From an uncultured Desulfomonile sp. (GTDB lineage Bacteria > Desulfobacterota > Desulfomonilia > Desulfomonilales > Desulfomonilaceae): DNA of 54,561 bases. The stretch spans positions 1 to 54,561 of the forward strand of contig CAJBEZ010000085.1 of the NCBI GenBank assembly GCA_903952205.1, in the 5' to 3' direction. The translations under genes and the position numbers were made by a program. Every line of letters starts with the position of its first letter. Position 1 is the first letter of the stretch. Shown here piece by piece: positions 18,018 to 27,454 of the stretch. Below the pieces are notes generated by a model, which saw nothing but the letters and a program-made list of their open reading frames with translations, had not been told where the DNA came from and searched no databases.

Positions 18018-18226
18018 AAATAAAATGGCGCTTGCATTTCCCCCCCCCACGGCCGCATCTGGGACTACGGGCGTGAAGCAAGGACGTTATTTTAGGATTT
18101 AACGCTCGTGGCTCTTGCCAACAATCACTAACAACATGACCTATCTGCGAAAAACGGGACCTAAATGTGCCAACCAGCTCTCATGGATTGACTGAGGGCG
18201 ATTTTGTATCATAAGGAGAAGAAAAA

Positions 18227-18544
18227 GTGGCCGCTATTAACATCTATGTCGGGAATCTGTCCTTTAACACTGGAGAGGAACAACTGAGAGAGCTTTTCGA
18301 AGCCTACGGACAGGTCGAATCAGCGACTATAATTTCCGACAAATTTACTGGACGCCCGCGTGGCTTTGGGTTCGTTAAGATGCCTGAACGTGAAGAGGGA
18401 CTGAAGGCTATTCAGGAACTGGACTCCAAGGATTTCATGGGTCGCAACATCAAGGTGAACGAAGCCCGTCCCAAGACAGATAGGGATAGAGGCGATCGAC
18501 AAGGCGGGGGCGGTCGAGGCAAAGGCTCTGGTTGGCGACAGTAG
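18227..18544 (+). CDS. RRM-type RNA-binding protein with glycine-rich tail
   Basis: This 105-residue protein is one RNA recognition motif plus a short basic Gly/Arg tail, like the cold-induced Rbp proteins of cyanobacteria and many Proteobacteria. RNP2 is IYVGNLSF at residue 5 and RNP1 is RGFGFVKM near residue 45. The tail DRGDRQGGGGRGKGSGWRQ is typical. It starts with GTG behind AAGGAG. Family members bind single-stranded RNA and often act as RNA chaperones. The long leader upstream would suit post-transcriptional or cold regulation, which is an inference. Confidence 0.92.
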   Translation: MAAINIYVGNLSFNTGEEQLRELFEAYGQVESATIISDKFTGRPRGFGFVKMPEREEGLKAIQELDSKDFMGRNIKVNEARPKTDRDRGDRQGGGGRGKGSGWRQ

Positions 18545-18559
18545 CATTGATCTTTCTGG

Positions 18560-18614
18560 GACTTTCCGGATACACGTTGCCGGCCAAGCCGTCTAGTTCA
18601 ATCCCCGGAAAGTC
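18560..18614 (+). terminator. Inverted repeat downstream of the RRM gene
   Basis: GACTTTCCGG at 18560-18569 and CCGGAAAGTC at 18605-18614 form a perfect 10-base inverted repeat around a 35-base loop, starting 16 bases after the RRM stop codon. There is no T-run behind it, so it may be a 3' stabilising structure rather than a classical terminator. Confidence 0.4.
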
Positions 18615-18804
18615 TCTACCACAAAATCAATTTACGGAACCTTTCATTTTCATGGTCTACCCACTCTGCCTGAAGTAAATATCCTTGCACACCTTTGGCC
18701 TTGATTTTACTCGACCAATGTTTCAAATTCTGTTAGTGTCGTAAAAACGTTTTGAATGTCTCGAAGCGACGAAACCTCTGATTGTTCTTTTGGATACTCG
18801 ACTT

Positions 18805-18833
18805 GAATTTGAGCCTGTTTTAGGATCAAATTC
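18805..18833. promoter_or_regulatory. Inverted repeat upstream of the ankyrin genes
   Basis: In the 357-base gap 18545-18901 the second clear structure is GAATTTGA at 18805-18812 paired with TCAAATTC at 18826-18833, eight bases with a 12-13 base spacer, about 70 bases before the ankyrin start codon. It could be an operator or an mRNA hairpin. Nothing else definite is seen in this gap apart from the repeat at 18560-18614. Confidence 0.35.
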
Positions 18834-18901
18834 GCCTGTTCGATTTAGCTTCAGGGGCAAAAATTAATTCTCCTTCAGACATCTCATTGGGAGGAAATCT
18901 C

Positions 18902-19483
18902 ATGCTCAATGACAAGATACTGAGCGCCGCCACTTCAGGAGACACCTCGGAACTGCAGGTGTTGTTGAGTTCGGGACCCGATCTAAATGTCAAGGATCCC
19001 TTTGGGTGGACTCCTTTGATGTGGGCGGCTTCTATGGGTTTCCACGAAGCGGTAAGATTGCTTGCCCAGAGCGGCGCCGAATTGGACACAGTCGATCAAT
19101 ATGGCGCCACGGCATTGATGAAAGCTTCCAGAAGAGGGCACGTGGAAGTAGTCAGAGTGCTTTTGGAAGCCGGCGCATCCGTGAACGCGGAAGATGAGTT
19201 TGGATGGACAGCTCTCATGAGGGCAGCGAGACGAGGATATTCAGACGTCGTTAAACTGCTTATCGATTTTGGAGCTAACGTAGAGGAGGCCGATCAGTAC
19301 GGAGCGACAGCCCTTATTATGTCAGCCTCCGAAGGGCACGTCGAGACAGTGAAGACACTGCTTGAAAAAGGCGCTAATCCTAGAGCCATGGATCGAAACA
19401 GTTGGACCGCTCTAATGTGGGCCCAGTCCATGAGACACTCTGGTGTTGTCGACATCCTCAAGGATTTCAATGACAAGGCTTAA
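18902..19483 (+). CDS. Ankyrin-repeat protein 1
   Basis: This 193-residue protein consists almost entirely of five to six ankyrin repeats of about 33 residues (for example YGATALMKASRRGHVEVVRVLL and FGWTALMRAARRGYSDVVKLLI). There is no signal peptide, so it is cytoplasmic and probably a protein-protein interaction module. The start is the ATG at 18902 behind GGGAGGAAA; a TTG at 18887 lies within that ribosome site. It is followed after 86 bases by a paralogue on the same strand, and the pair converges on the bam operon. No partner can be inferred from sequence. Confidence 0.88.
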   Translation: MLNDKILSAATSGDTSELQVLLSSGPDLNVKDPFGWTPLMWAASMGFHEAVRLLAQSGAELDTVDQYGATALMKASRRGHVEVVRVLLEAGASVNAEDEFGWTALMRAARRGYSDVVKLLIDFGANVEEADQYGATALIMSASEGHVETVKTLLEKGANPRAMDRNSWTALMWAQSMRHSGVVDILKDFNDKA

Positions 19484-19569
19484 CCAGAGATTACAAAGCC
19501 CATAGCGACTTTTAGAATTGCCAACAAGACAATTTGATCCCAAGTTTTGCAATTGCTCAGGAGATCTCT

Positions 19570-20244
19570 ATGGATGATAAATTGTTGAAATTCGCGGCTG
19601 AAGGAAACGTGGAGAAGGTTTTGGCTCTCCTCAACAAAGGAGTCAGTCCTAATTGCGCCGACGAATATGGCTACACTCCCCTACTCCTTGCCTCTTCCGA
19701 AGGAAAGTTGGAACTCGCTAAACTTTTGCTGGATCGAGGGGCGGCTGTCAACGACAAGACAACTTCAGGATGGACCTCGCTGTTGTGGGCTTCTTCAATG
19801 GGATATGACGAAATGGTACGGCTTTTGGCCGACAAAGGCGCCGACCTCGAGGCTTGTGACCAGTATGGCGCCACATCGCTTATGAAAGCATGCAGACGAG
19901 GGCATGGCGAAGTAGTCAAAATCCTACTTGGGAAAGGCGCAAACGTCAACGCCAAAGATGAGTACGGATGGACCCCTCTTATGAGGGCATGCAGAAAAGG
20001 CTTTGTAGATATTGCCAATGTTTTGCTTGACCACGGGGCCGGCATGGAGGAACACGATCAGTACGGCGCCACGGCTTTAATAATAGCCGCTTCAGAGTTT
20101 AAAACTCAGGTCGTCAAATGTCTTATAGATAGAGGATCCGATCCAAACGCTACCGATAGAAATGGATGGACGGCGTTGCGGTGGGCTAGATCTATGGGTT
20201 ATGTCGCTGTAACTAAACTGCTTGAGCCAGTCACCAAGGTTTAG
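19570..20244 (+). CDS. Ankyrin-repeat protein 2
   Basis: This 224-residue paralogue of the preceding gene has about six ankyrin repeats in the same order, with shared signatures such as DQYGAT, GWTPLMRACRKG and TDRNGWTALRWARSMGY. The start is the ATG at 19570 behind CAGGAG; the frame continues upstream to a TTG at 19534 without a better site. It has one repeat more at the N-terminus than its neighbour. Origin by tandem duplication is likely. It ends 176 bases before the convergent bamI stop. Confidence 0.88.
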   Translation: MDDKLLKFAAEGNVEKVLALLNKGVSPNCADEYGYTPLLLASSEGKLELAKLLLDRGAAVNDKTTSGWTSLLWASSMGYDEMVRLLADKGADLEACDQYGATSLMKACRRGHGEVVKILLGKGANVNAKDEYGWTPLMRACRKGFVDIANVLLDHGAGMEEHDQYGATALIIAASEFKTQVVKCLIDRGSDPNATDRNGWTALRWARSMGYVAVTKLLEPVTKV

Positions 20245-20420
20245 TAAACCTCGGGGGTAACGGCGAATCCATTATCGGGAGACATAGAACTGATTCAGAG
20301 AGGCCATATCAACTCATCCTGACCGGAGGCGCTAGGGAAAAGGCGCCAGAGCAAATTCCAATCTAGACGCTTCTGGAAGGGAAAAGCTTTATACCGACTT
20401 GGAAAAGAATTTACCGTCGA

Positions 20421-21035
20421 CTATTTCTTTGCCTCGCTTCTGAGTGACGGATGGGAAGAGGTAAGCGCCTCGACCAATACGTAAGCCGCTTGTAGGGCTT
20501 CTGTGGGGCAAAGGGGGAAACATTCCTTGCAGTTCCAGCACTCCTTTGAGGCTATCTCCGGGATGAAACAGATCTCTTTCCTGATTCCTCTGTCGATAAA
20601 TCCGACAGCGTTCTTCTGCTTGACCTCAGCGCAGTATCTCACACATAGACCACAGTGAATGCAAAAGGAGGCCTCTTTTTCAAAGCGGTTTCTGTCTGCT
20701 CCATACTCCTTGGCAAGATCCTGCAATATGAACGAATCCGGAGCATGGGCCATTTGTAGTTCCAAAATCATTTTACGAATTCTATCTATCTTCTCGGATC
20801 TTGTTCTTACAATTATGTTGTTCTCGGCAGGGTAGACGCAGGAAACAACAATTTTTGTCCAGCCGCGACTCTCGACCTCTACGATACAAAGCCGACACCC
20901 CCCGTACGGTTCCAGTTTCTCGTGGTGACACAGTGTGGGGATAAATATCCCTACGCTTTTGGCCGCTTCTAAGAGGGTCATGTCCTGCTTTGCCTTGACT
21001 TCTCTTCCGTCTATTTTTAACAGGATATCGCTCAT
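20421..21035 (-). CDS. bamI: BamI: NuoG-type 2Fe-2S / 4Fe-4S electron-transfer subunit
   Basis: This 204-residue iron-sulfur protein resembles the N-terminal part of NuoG or HoxU. It has a plant-type 2Fe-2S domain (TLCHHEKLEPYGGCRLCIVEV and a later SC) in residues 1-80, and two 4Fe-4S sets CIHCGLCVRYC near 145 and CWNCKECFPLCP near 180. The ATG overlaps the bamH stop codon by four bases (ATGA). It is the last gene of the operon. Together with BamG and BamH it forms an NADH-dehydrogenase-like module that would oxidise NADH or exchange electrons with BamDEF. The role is taken from the class II benzoyl-CoA reductase complex. Confidence 0.88.
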   Translation of the reverse strand: MSDILLKIDGREVKAKQDMTLLEAAKSVGIFIPTLCHHEKLEPYGGCRLCIVEVESRGWTKIVVSCVYPAENNIIVRTRSEKIDRIRKMILELQMAHAPDSFILQDLAKEYGADRNRFEKEASFCIHCGLCVRYCAEVKQKNAVGFIDRGIRKEICFIPEIASKECWNCKECFPLCPTEALQAAYVLVEALTSSHPSLRSEAKK

Positions 21036-22960
21036 TTTTCTTTTTTCTTTCTGACTATTGTTCGAGCTTCTTCTGGGATTCGCGGCGGAACAGGCTCACC
21101 AGAAATTTTCCGCACCGCTCGGAACCGCGTGGGGCAAACTTCAAAACAGGTTCCACACTTTGTGCATTTGTCCTGGTCAACTATATGAATTAGGTTCTTG
21201 CCGCCTATGATAGCGTCTGAAGGGCATTTCTTAGCGCAGGTCCCGCAACCCTGGCACTTATCCGGGTCAATATAGAAAGAAGTCAGCTCCTTGCACGATA
21301 AAGCAGGGCATCGCTTCTCATTGATATGGGCCTCATACTCATCCCTAAAGTATTTTAACGTACTCAGGAATGGGTTTGGCGAACTCTTCCCCAGTGCGCA
21401 AAGTGAAGCTTCAATAGCCGTCTCGGATAGCTGCTCCAAGAGTTCGAGATCTCCTTCTTTGCCCTTTCCCTGGGTGATGTTGGTGAGAATCTTAAGCATC
21501 TGTCTCATGCCTTCACGGCAGGGGACACACTTACCGCAGGATTCATCGGTCAGAAATTCGAGGAAGTACCTGGCCACATCAACCATACAAGTTTCTTCGT
21601 CCATTATGATCATCCCACCTGAGCCCATCATTGACCCGGCCCTGGTGAGTTCATCAAAACCAACCGGCAAATCCAGCAGTTCATCCGGAATACATCCGCC
21701 GGATGGTCCCCCTGTCTGCACTGCTTTAAACTTCTTGCCTCCGGGGATTCCTCCGCCGATCTTGTAGATAATATCTCTCAGCGTCGTTCCCATAGGCACT
21801 TCTACAAGACCAGTATTGGTTATTTTGCCGACGAGTGAGAAAATTTTTGTGCCTTTGCTGGTGTCAGTTCCGAACTGAGTAAACCAGTCGGCGCCGTTAT
21901 TTATGATGAGCGGCACATTGGCCCATGTCTCGACATTATTCAAAACACTTGGTTTGCCCCAAAGGCCCACGACATTGGAACGGATATACTTCGGTCTGGG
22001 CTCTCCAGCTCTACCTTCCAAGGCCGTCATCAGAGCGGTTGACTCACCGCAGACGAAAGCGCCGGCGCCTTTGTGCACCTTGACAATGAAATCGAATCCT
22101 GATCCAAGAATATTTTTTCCGAGGAGCCCATGTTCCTCGGCTTGCCGAATAGCGATGTTCACATTCTCCACCGCCAAGGGGTATTCCTGTCTTACATAAA
22201 TATAGCCTTCATGCGAACCGATGGCGTAAGCGCCGATAGCCAATCCCTCGAGGACTGAGTGAGGATTCCCCTCGAGAAGACTCCTGTCCATATAAGCTCC
22301 GGGGTCACCTTCATCAGCGTTGACTATTACATACTTTACATCGCTCGGGGCATTACGGGATCCTTCCCACTTGGCTCCTGCCGGAAAACCTCCTCCTCCT
22401 CGTCCTCTGAGGTTGGCTTTCTTGACTTCCTGTAAAACCTCTTCAGGCGTCATCCCGGATAGAGCTTTGGCCAGCGCTGAATAACCACCGATTGCGAGAT
22501 AGTCATCAATATTTTTGGGATCAACATTGACGTTGGAACCAAATACAATACGTCCCTGATTCTTGTAAAATGGGATCTCGGATTCATGAACTATCTTTTC
22601 TTTGGTAGTGGGGTCGGTGTAAAGCAAACGCTCAATAACCTTCTTCTCCTTTATGGTTTCGGAGATAATCTCAGGAGCGTCTTCAGGCTTGATCTGGAAA
22701 TAGCAAGTTTCCTCAGGACGGATAACGATGATCGGACCTCGCTCACAAAAACCGTGGCAGCCGGTCCTCCTAAGTTCTACCTGATCCTCTAGACCTTGTT
22801 TCCGTATCTCTTCCTGGATACTGGTGGCCACTTCACGACTGCCGGAAGCATGGCAGGCGGATCCGGAGCATAGTGTGATGCAGGTTTTATTTGGGTCTCT
22901 TTGTGAAAGGATGTTACTTCTGAAAGTTTCCAATTCAGCAGGTGAATTTATCCGCGACAT
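21032..22960 (-). CDS. bamH: BamH: NuoF-type NAD(H):acceptor oxidoreductase flavoprotein
   Basis: This 642-residue protein has the layout of NuoF-like bifurcating subunits: an N-terminal thioredoxin-like 2Fe-2S domain (CSGSACHASG, GCHGFCERGP, residues 25-105), the NADH/FMN core (NLRGRGGGGFPAGAKW near 195, GAGAFVCGESTAL near 305), the 4Fe-4S motif ESCGKCVPCREG near 480, and a C-terminal ferredoxin domain with two sets (CQGCGTCAKKCP, CTKCGTCFEVCP). It lies 9 bases after bamG and overlaps bamI. It would bind NADH and FMN and pass electrons within the Bam complex. Stand-alone hydrogenase or formate dehydrogenase subunits look alike; the operon decides the name. Confidence 0.92.
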   Translation of the reverse strand: MSRINSPAELETFRSNILSQRDPNKTCITLCSGSACHASGSREVATSIQEEIRKQGLEDQVELRRTGCHGFCERGPIIVIRPEETCYFQIKPEDAPEIISETIKEKKVIERLLYTDPTTKEKIVHESEIPFYKNQGRIVFGSNVNVDPKNIDDYLAIGGYSALAKALSGMTPEEVLQEVKKANLRGRGGGGFPAGAKWEGSRNAPSDVKYVIVNADEGDPGAYMDRSLLEGNPHSVLEGLAIGAYAIGSHEGYIYVRQEYPLAVENVNIAIRQAEEHGLLGKNILGSGFDFIVKVHKGAGAFVCGESTALMTALEGRAGEPRPKYIRSNVVGLWGKPSVLNNVETWANVPLIINNGADWFTQFGTDTSKGTKIFSLVGKITNTGLVEVPMGTTLRDIIYKIGGGIPGGKKFKAVQTGGPSGGCIPDELLDLPVGFDELTRAGSMMGSGGMIIMDEETCMVDVARYFLEFLTDESCGKCVPCREGMRQMLKILTNITQGKGKEGDLELLEQLSETAIEASLCALGKSSPNPFLSTLKYFRDEYEAHINEKRCPALSCKELTSFYIDPDKCQGCGTCAKKCPSDAIIGGKNLIHIVDQDKCTKCGTCFEVCPTRFRAVRKISGEPVPPRIPEEARTIVRKKKEK

Positions 22961-22969
22961 AGTTTTTCC

Positions 22970-23422
22970 TTAGTCGTAATTTTTTAACACGTCTGCGGTC
23001 TGTGCAGGCGCCATCTTGCCGTGAGTCTTTCCGTCTATTTCGACCACGGGTCCCAAAGCGCAGCATCCAAGGCAGTTAACCGTTTCCAGGCTGAACTTGA
23101 GATCAAGGTCGGTTTCACCCGGCTTAATTCCGGTCATGCCTTCCACTGTGTCGAGCACCCGAGACGCTCCCCGTACATGGCATGCCGTTCCCACACAAAT
23201 ATGGATTTGATGGCGTCCCTTAGGAACCAAACTAAAGGCTTTATAGAAGGTGGCGATATGTTGTATCCGGGTCAGAGGAACCTGCAGTCTTTCGGCGACT
23301 CTCTCCACAGCTTCCTTAGGAAGCCAGTTATTTTCTGCCTGAATGTCTAGTAGGACCTGAATTAGATAACTGGGATCGCAGTTGTGTTTATCAATAATCT
23401 GGTCAACTCTGTCTTTTTCCAT
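22970..23422 (-). CDS. bamG: BamG: NuoE-type thioredoxin-like 2Fe-2S subunit
   Basis: This 150-residue protein is a NuoE homologue with an N-terminal helical domain and a thioredoxin-like 2Fe-2S domain. The four ligands are in CVGTACHVRG near residue 85 and CLGCCALGP near residue 125. It begins about 50 bases after bamF and lies 9 bases before bamH. In the complex it is the partner of BamH. Confidence 0.92.
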   Translation of the reverse strand: MEKDRVDQIIDKHNCDPSYLIQVLLDIQAENNWLPKEAVERVAERLQVPLTRIQHIATFYKAFSLVPKGRHQIHICVGTACHVRGASRVLDTVEGMTGIKPGETDLDLKFSLETVNCLGCCALGPVVEIDGKTHGKMAPAQTADVLKNYD

Positions 23423-23475
23423 AGGCTCTATCCTAGTCTTGTTTATTACTTCTGATCCACCGCTGGTTCTTGGCC

Positions 23476-24243
23476 TCAGGCGAGCGCATAACGATTCTGA
23501 GTTTGATCGTATCTGACCAATCTTTGCTTCGATGAGGCGTTAAGGTGTCTTGACACTTTGGATGGGGTTAGCCCTAAACTTTTGGCGATTTCGGCAGTCG
23601 ACAGAGGACCTTCTCTCAGAAGCGAAACTATTTGTGATATTGATAGCTTATCTGCGATTGTTTCTTCAAATAGCCGCTTCAGTTCGTCGCTGTCAAAGAA
23701 TTTACGGAACTCATCTTCCGTCATGGCAGGCAGCCTTAAACGCTCCCGTTCAACGAGTCTTATATAGGGGATAAGCTGGATGACGGATTCGAGTTTGAAA
23801 CTTAATTCCTTCTCGGTTAGGCCTTCTCCCCGTCCAATGGGTCCCAGTTCCTTCACATTCCTGACAAACCCATTAACCCCCTCGACAAAAAGGTTGGATT
23901 CACTGCCCGACATGAATTCGATCCTCAATCTCTCCGGGTTAAGCCCAATGTGTTCCAACAATTTCCTGGAAAGATTCACCATGGTTAGCGCATGGTAATT
24001 CCCGTGAGTGATATAGTTGCATTCATTCAAATGGCAGGCGCCAAGGAATACCCCGTCCGCTCCCTTTAAGAAAGCTCGGAACACATGCGCCATATCGACT
24101 CGACCAGAACACATGACGCGGATAAGTCTCATTTCAGTTGTATATTGACTTCTGGAAACTCCAGCTAAGTCGGCTGCGCCGTATGCTCACCAATGGCATA
24201 CAAAACCCAATATCTTTGGTTTAAATTTAAGCCCTGCGCTCAT
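23476..24243 (-). CDS. bamF: BamF: MvhD-type iron-sulfur selenoprotein (UGA = Sec at codon 19) with C-terminal winged helix
   Basis: This is an FlpD/MvhD-family electron carrier that links HdrA to other modules. A start at 24132 would miss the family's N-terminus. Upstream, from the ATG at 24243 behind GAGGTG, the frame reads KILGFVCHW, then UGA at 24189-24187, then AYGAADLAGVSRSQY, matching the MvhD cluster motif C-x-W-C with Sec in place of the second Cys. Further ligands are C45, C70 and C75. A hairpin right after the UGA supports recoding. Residues about 199-252 form an extra winged helix (ISQIVSLLREGPLSTAEIAKSL), absent from the usual 140-residue MvhD. Total 255 residues. It follows bamE by 50 bases. 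Confidence 0.88.
24147..24171 (-). promoter_or_regulatory. SECIS-like hairpin of bamF
   Basis: On the minus strand, 16 bases after the UGA at 24189-24187, GACTT pairs with AAGTC and, after a two-base AG bulge, CTGGA pairs with TCCAG around a GTT loop. This ten-base-pair hairpin has the position and bulged shape of bacterial SECIS elements, which lie inside the coding sequence directly 3' of the Sec codon and bind SelB. Confidence 0.65.
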
Positions 24244-24293
24244 ACGTTTTCACCTCTTACTTCGTCATCTCTACTTTATTCATTGAAATGTTT

Positions 24294-27200
24294 CTACATA
24301 GCGGCAACCGCTGCGTCAATTGGCTGTATGATCTTTTCCTCGGGGAAAGCAGCGTCAATTGCGCTCAAAAGCTCCTCGTCCGTGAAATGCTTCAACTGTA
24401 TCGCATTAGTGGCGCACTTTGTGTTGCACAGACCATCACCTTTACACAGGACTGGGTTGACCCGTGCCTTCCTGCCCTGCGAGGATTCATAAAAATCTAT
24501 GGCCCCGTAGTTGCAAACCGTTATGCAGGCCCCGCAAGAAACACACTTATTCTCATCCACCTCGGCCACAGAACCGGAAGCTACAATCGAATCACGCGAA
24601 AGAAGTGTTAAAACTCGACCTGCGGCTCCATAAGCCTGGTTGATTGTTTCATTTATGAACTTGGGATAATGAGCCAGACCGCATAGATATACGCCATCTG
24701 TGCCAAACTCAACAGGCCTTAATTTGACATGAGCTTCTTTGAAGAAACCATCAGGGTTCAAAGTAACCTTGAACAATCCTGCGATTTCTTTCGTCGATTC
24801 TGAAGGAATGACCGCCGCCGCCAAAGAAACTATATCCGCGTCCAGCAGAAGTTTCTTTCCCAGGATAAAATCGGTCACAGTAACCTTTAGAACCGGCTGC
24901 CCCTCGTCCGACTCGCCAGCTTCAACCTCAGGTAGATCCTGAGGTTCATAGCGAATGAACTTTATGTCCTTGTTTGAAGCCTCACGGTAATAGTCCTCAT
25001 TGAAACCATAGGTTCTCATATCCCGAAAGAGGACGTAAATGTCCATTTCTGGATTTATCTCTTTAAGTTTCAATGCATTCTTTACGGCCTGACTGCAACA
25101 CAAACGACTGCAGTAGTTTCTGTCTTCATTTCTGCAGCCTACGCACTGGATCATCGCCAGACTCTTTGCGTTTATTATATTCTCATCTCTCTGGGTGATT
25201 TTCCCCTCTAACTCAAGATGGGTCATCACCCTTTCATCTTCACCATAAAGATATTCGGCGGGAGTATACAGATCAGCGCCTATAGCCAAAACAGCCGCCC
25301 CGTGTTTTATCTCCGTGAATCCTCTATCAGACTTCACCGTTGTCGCGAAGTTGCCGACATAGCCTTTGGCGTCAAGGATTTTGGCGTCATGGTAGACATG
25401 TATAAGGGGGTGTTGGTACACCTTCGTTATGAGATCTCTGAGGTATTCCTGAACATCAAGCCCATCTAAAGTGGAATGAATTCTTAGGGCTATTCCGCCA
25501 AGTTCCGTGTTTTTTTCTACTAAGTGCGCCTCATGCCCCTGATTGGCAATGGAGAGAGCGCAATTCATACCGGCTATACCGCCACCGACCACCAACGCAG
25601 CCTTGTCAACAGGCAGGTTAAACTCCTGCAAAGGTTCCAAACAGCAAGCTCTCGCTACCGACATCCGAATGATATCCTTTGCTTTTTGTGTGGCCTCTTC
25701 TTTTTCTTTAGAGTGAACCCATGAGTTGTGTTCCCTTATGTTGGCCATTTCGCAGTAATACTGATTAATACCCGCCTCTCGAACTGTATCCCTAAAAAGT
25801 GGCTCAAGGGTCCTGGGACTGCATGCGGCGACAATAACTCGGTTCAGGCCCTTTTCCTTTGTTATGTCTGTTATTTCTTTGGCTGAGTTTGTAGCGCATG
25901 AAAATAGCTGCTCCTGAGAATAGACAACATTCGGTAATGTTTTGCAGTACTCTACTGTTTCAGGGACATTGACTATCCTTCCGATATTGGCGCCACAATG
26001 ACAAACAAAGACCCCTATCCTTGGCTCCTCTTCGCAAACATTCCTTTCAAGCGGATATAATCTTTCTTTGGCAAGATTTCCTCGCCTGTAATCAAGAAGT
26101 TCACCAATTTGGGAGCCTGCTCCGCTAGCGCTAAAGACCGACTCGGGAATATCGATCGGACCCTGGAAACCTCCACTGACGAAAACCCCAGGTCTGTTCG
26201 TGGACATCGGATTCACAGGGTTGGTTTTGCAAAAATCATGAGGACTGAGTTCTATACCGAATATGTTCGCAATGGACTTCACATCAGTGGGAGGATTCAA
26301 TCCAACCGACAATACCACCATGTCAAATTCTTCTTCCTTCACACCATCTTCGTTCGTAGAATATCGGACCGTGACATTTTTGGTTTCTGGGTCTTCTCTC
26401 ACTATTGACGTGTAGCTTCTGACAAATCTTACTCCCGGGAGTTTCTCCGTCCTCTCGTAGTAGCGCTCAAAATCCTTCCCATAGGACCGAACGTCGTTGT
26501 GAAATATTGTACACTCGACATCCGCATCGTGATCTTTTGTCACTATCACCTGTTTCTGGGTGTAAGTGCAGCATACGGCCGAGCAATAGCTGTTTTCTCC
26601 AGGGGTGACTTTCCTGGAACCGACGCATTGAATCCAGGCTATCTTGTGGGGATGCTTCATGTCGGAACCACGCAGTATCTCGCCTTGGTAAGGGCCCGTG
26701 GAGCATAACAGCCGCTCATAGTCCATGCTGGTTACAATGTTCGCAAACTCTCCGTAGTGATACTCCTTCTTAACCTTAGGATCGAAAGGCTCAAGTCCAG
26801 AAGATAGAATGATCGCTCCAACCTGAATTTCCTTTTTCTCCGCCGTTTGGTTCAAATCTATTGCGTTGTTTTTGCAAACGCCTACGCAAATACGGCATTT
26901 CTTCTCTTTGAGGTAAAGGCAACTTTCATCAATGTACGCAATAAGGGGAATGGCCTGAGCGAAGTATATGTGGACAGCTTTATTCATAGATATTTCCTGA
27001 TTATACTGATCAGGATATTTCGCTGGGCAATATTCTACACAGGTAGTGCAGCCCGTGCACTTATCTTCAAGAATGTACCTGGGTTTCTTGGTCAGGGTCA
27101 CCTTGAAGTTTCCTACTTCCCCCTCTACACTGTTCACTTCAGTGTAGGTGAGGACCTCTATGTTTGGATGCCGGCCGACCTCGACCAGCTTTGGTGAGAG

Positions 27201-27422
27201 AATTCACATACTGCAGTCATTAGTGGGAAAAGTCTTGTCCAACTGCGCCATGTGGCCACCAATGCTTGGAGATTTTTCAACCAGGTAGACCTTGAACCCT
27301 GCCGTCGCAAGATCAAGAGAAGCTTGAATGCCGCTGATTCCACCACCAACAACCATTACGTCTCCAAAATTACTCTTTTGGGAACTCTCGAGCATCTGCT
27401 CTCCCACTTGTTCTGCTTCCAC
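24294..27422 (-). CDS. bamE: BamE: HdrA-type flavoprotein, selenoprotein (UGA = Sec at codon 73)
   Basis: This 1042-residue double HdrA is the flavin electron-bifurcating core. It has an FAD motif [13 protein letters not shown] near residue 25, 4Fe-4S motifs [12 protein letters not shown] and CRICVGVC in the first third, a second FAD domain ([14 protein letters not shown] near 610), and C-terminal ferredoxin motifs [11 protein letters not shown] and [11 protein letters not shown]. The frame is interrupted only by UGA at 27206-27204, exactly where HdrA has [14 protein letters not shown]: here [25 protein letters not shown]. Simple calling splits it into a 72-residue piece and a 947-residue piece. 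A SECIS-like hairpin follows. GAGGAGG precedes the ATG; bamD ends 32 bases upstream. HdrA selenoproteins are known in methanogens and sulfate reducers. Confidence 0.92.
27171..27188 (-). promoter_or_regulatory. SECIS-like hairpin of bamE
   Basis: On the minus strand, 15 bases after the UGA, CTGGTC pairs with GGCCGG (two G-U pairs) around the six-base loop GAGGTC. The loop shares the GGUC core of the E. coli fdhF SECIS loop (AGGUCU) and lies at nearly the same distance from the UGA. This supports selenocysteine insertion rather than a nonsense mutation. Confidence 0.68.
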
Positions 27423-27454
27423 GTTATATGACCTCCTCAGGGCGCTTTGGTTGA

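Noticed and set aside
18040-18048. Run of nine C as a phase-variation tract
   Set aside because: It lies about 180 bases upstream of the coding start, outside any frame and outside the promoter core, so slippage would not switch a protein on or off.
27204-27206. UGA in bamE read as a nonsense mutation or as the boundary of two genes
   Set aside because: Both sides are in the same frame, the residues align exactly with HdrA across the codon, and a SECIS-like hairpin follows.
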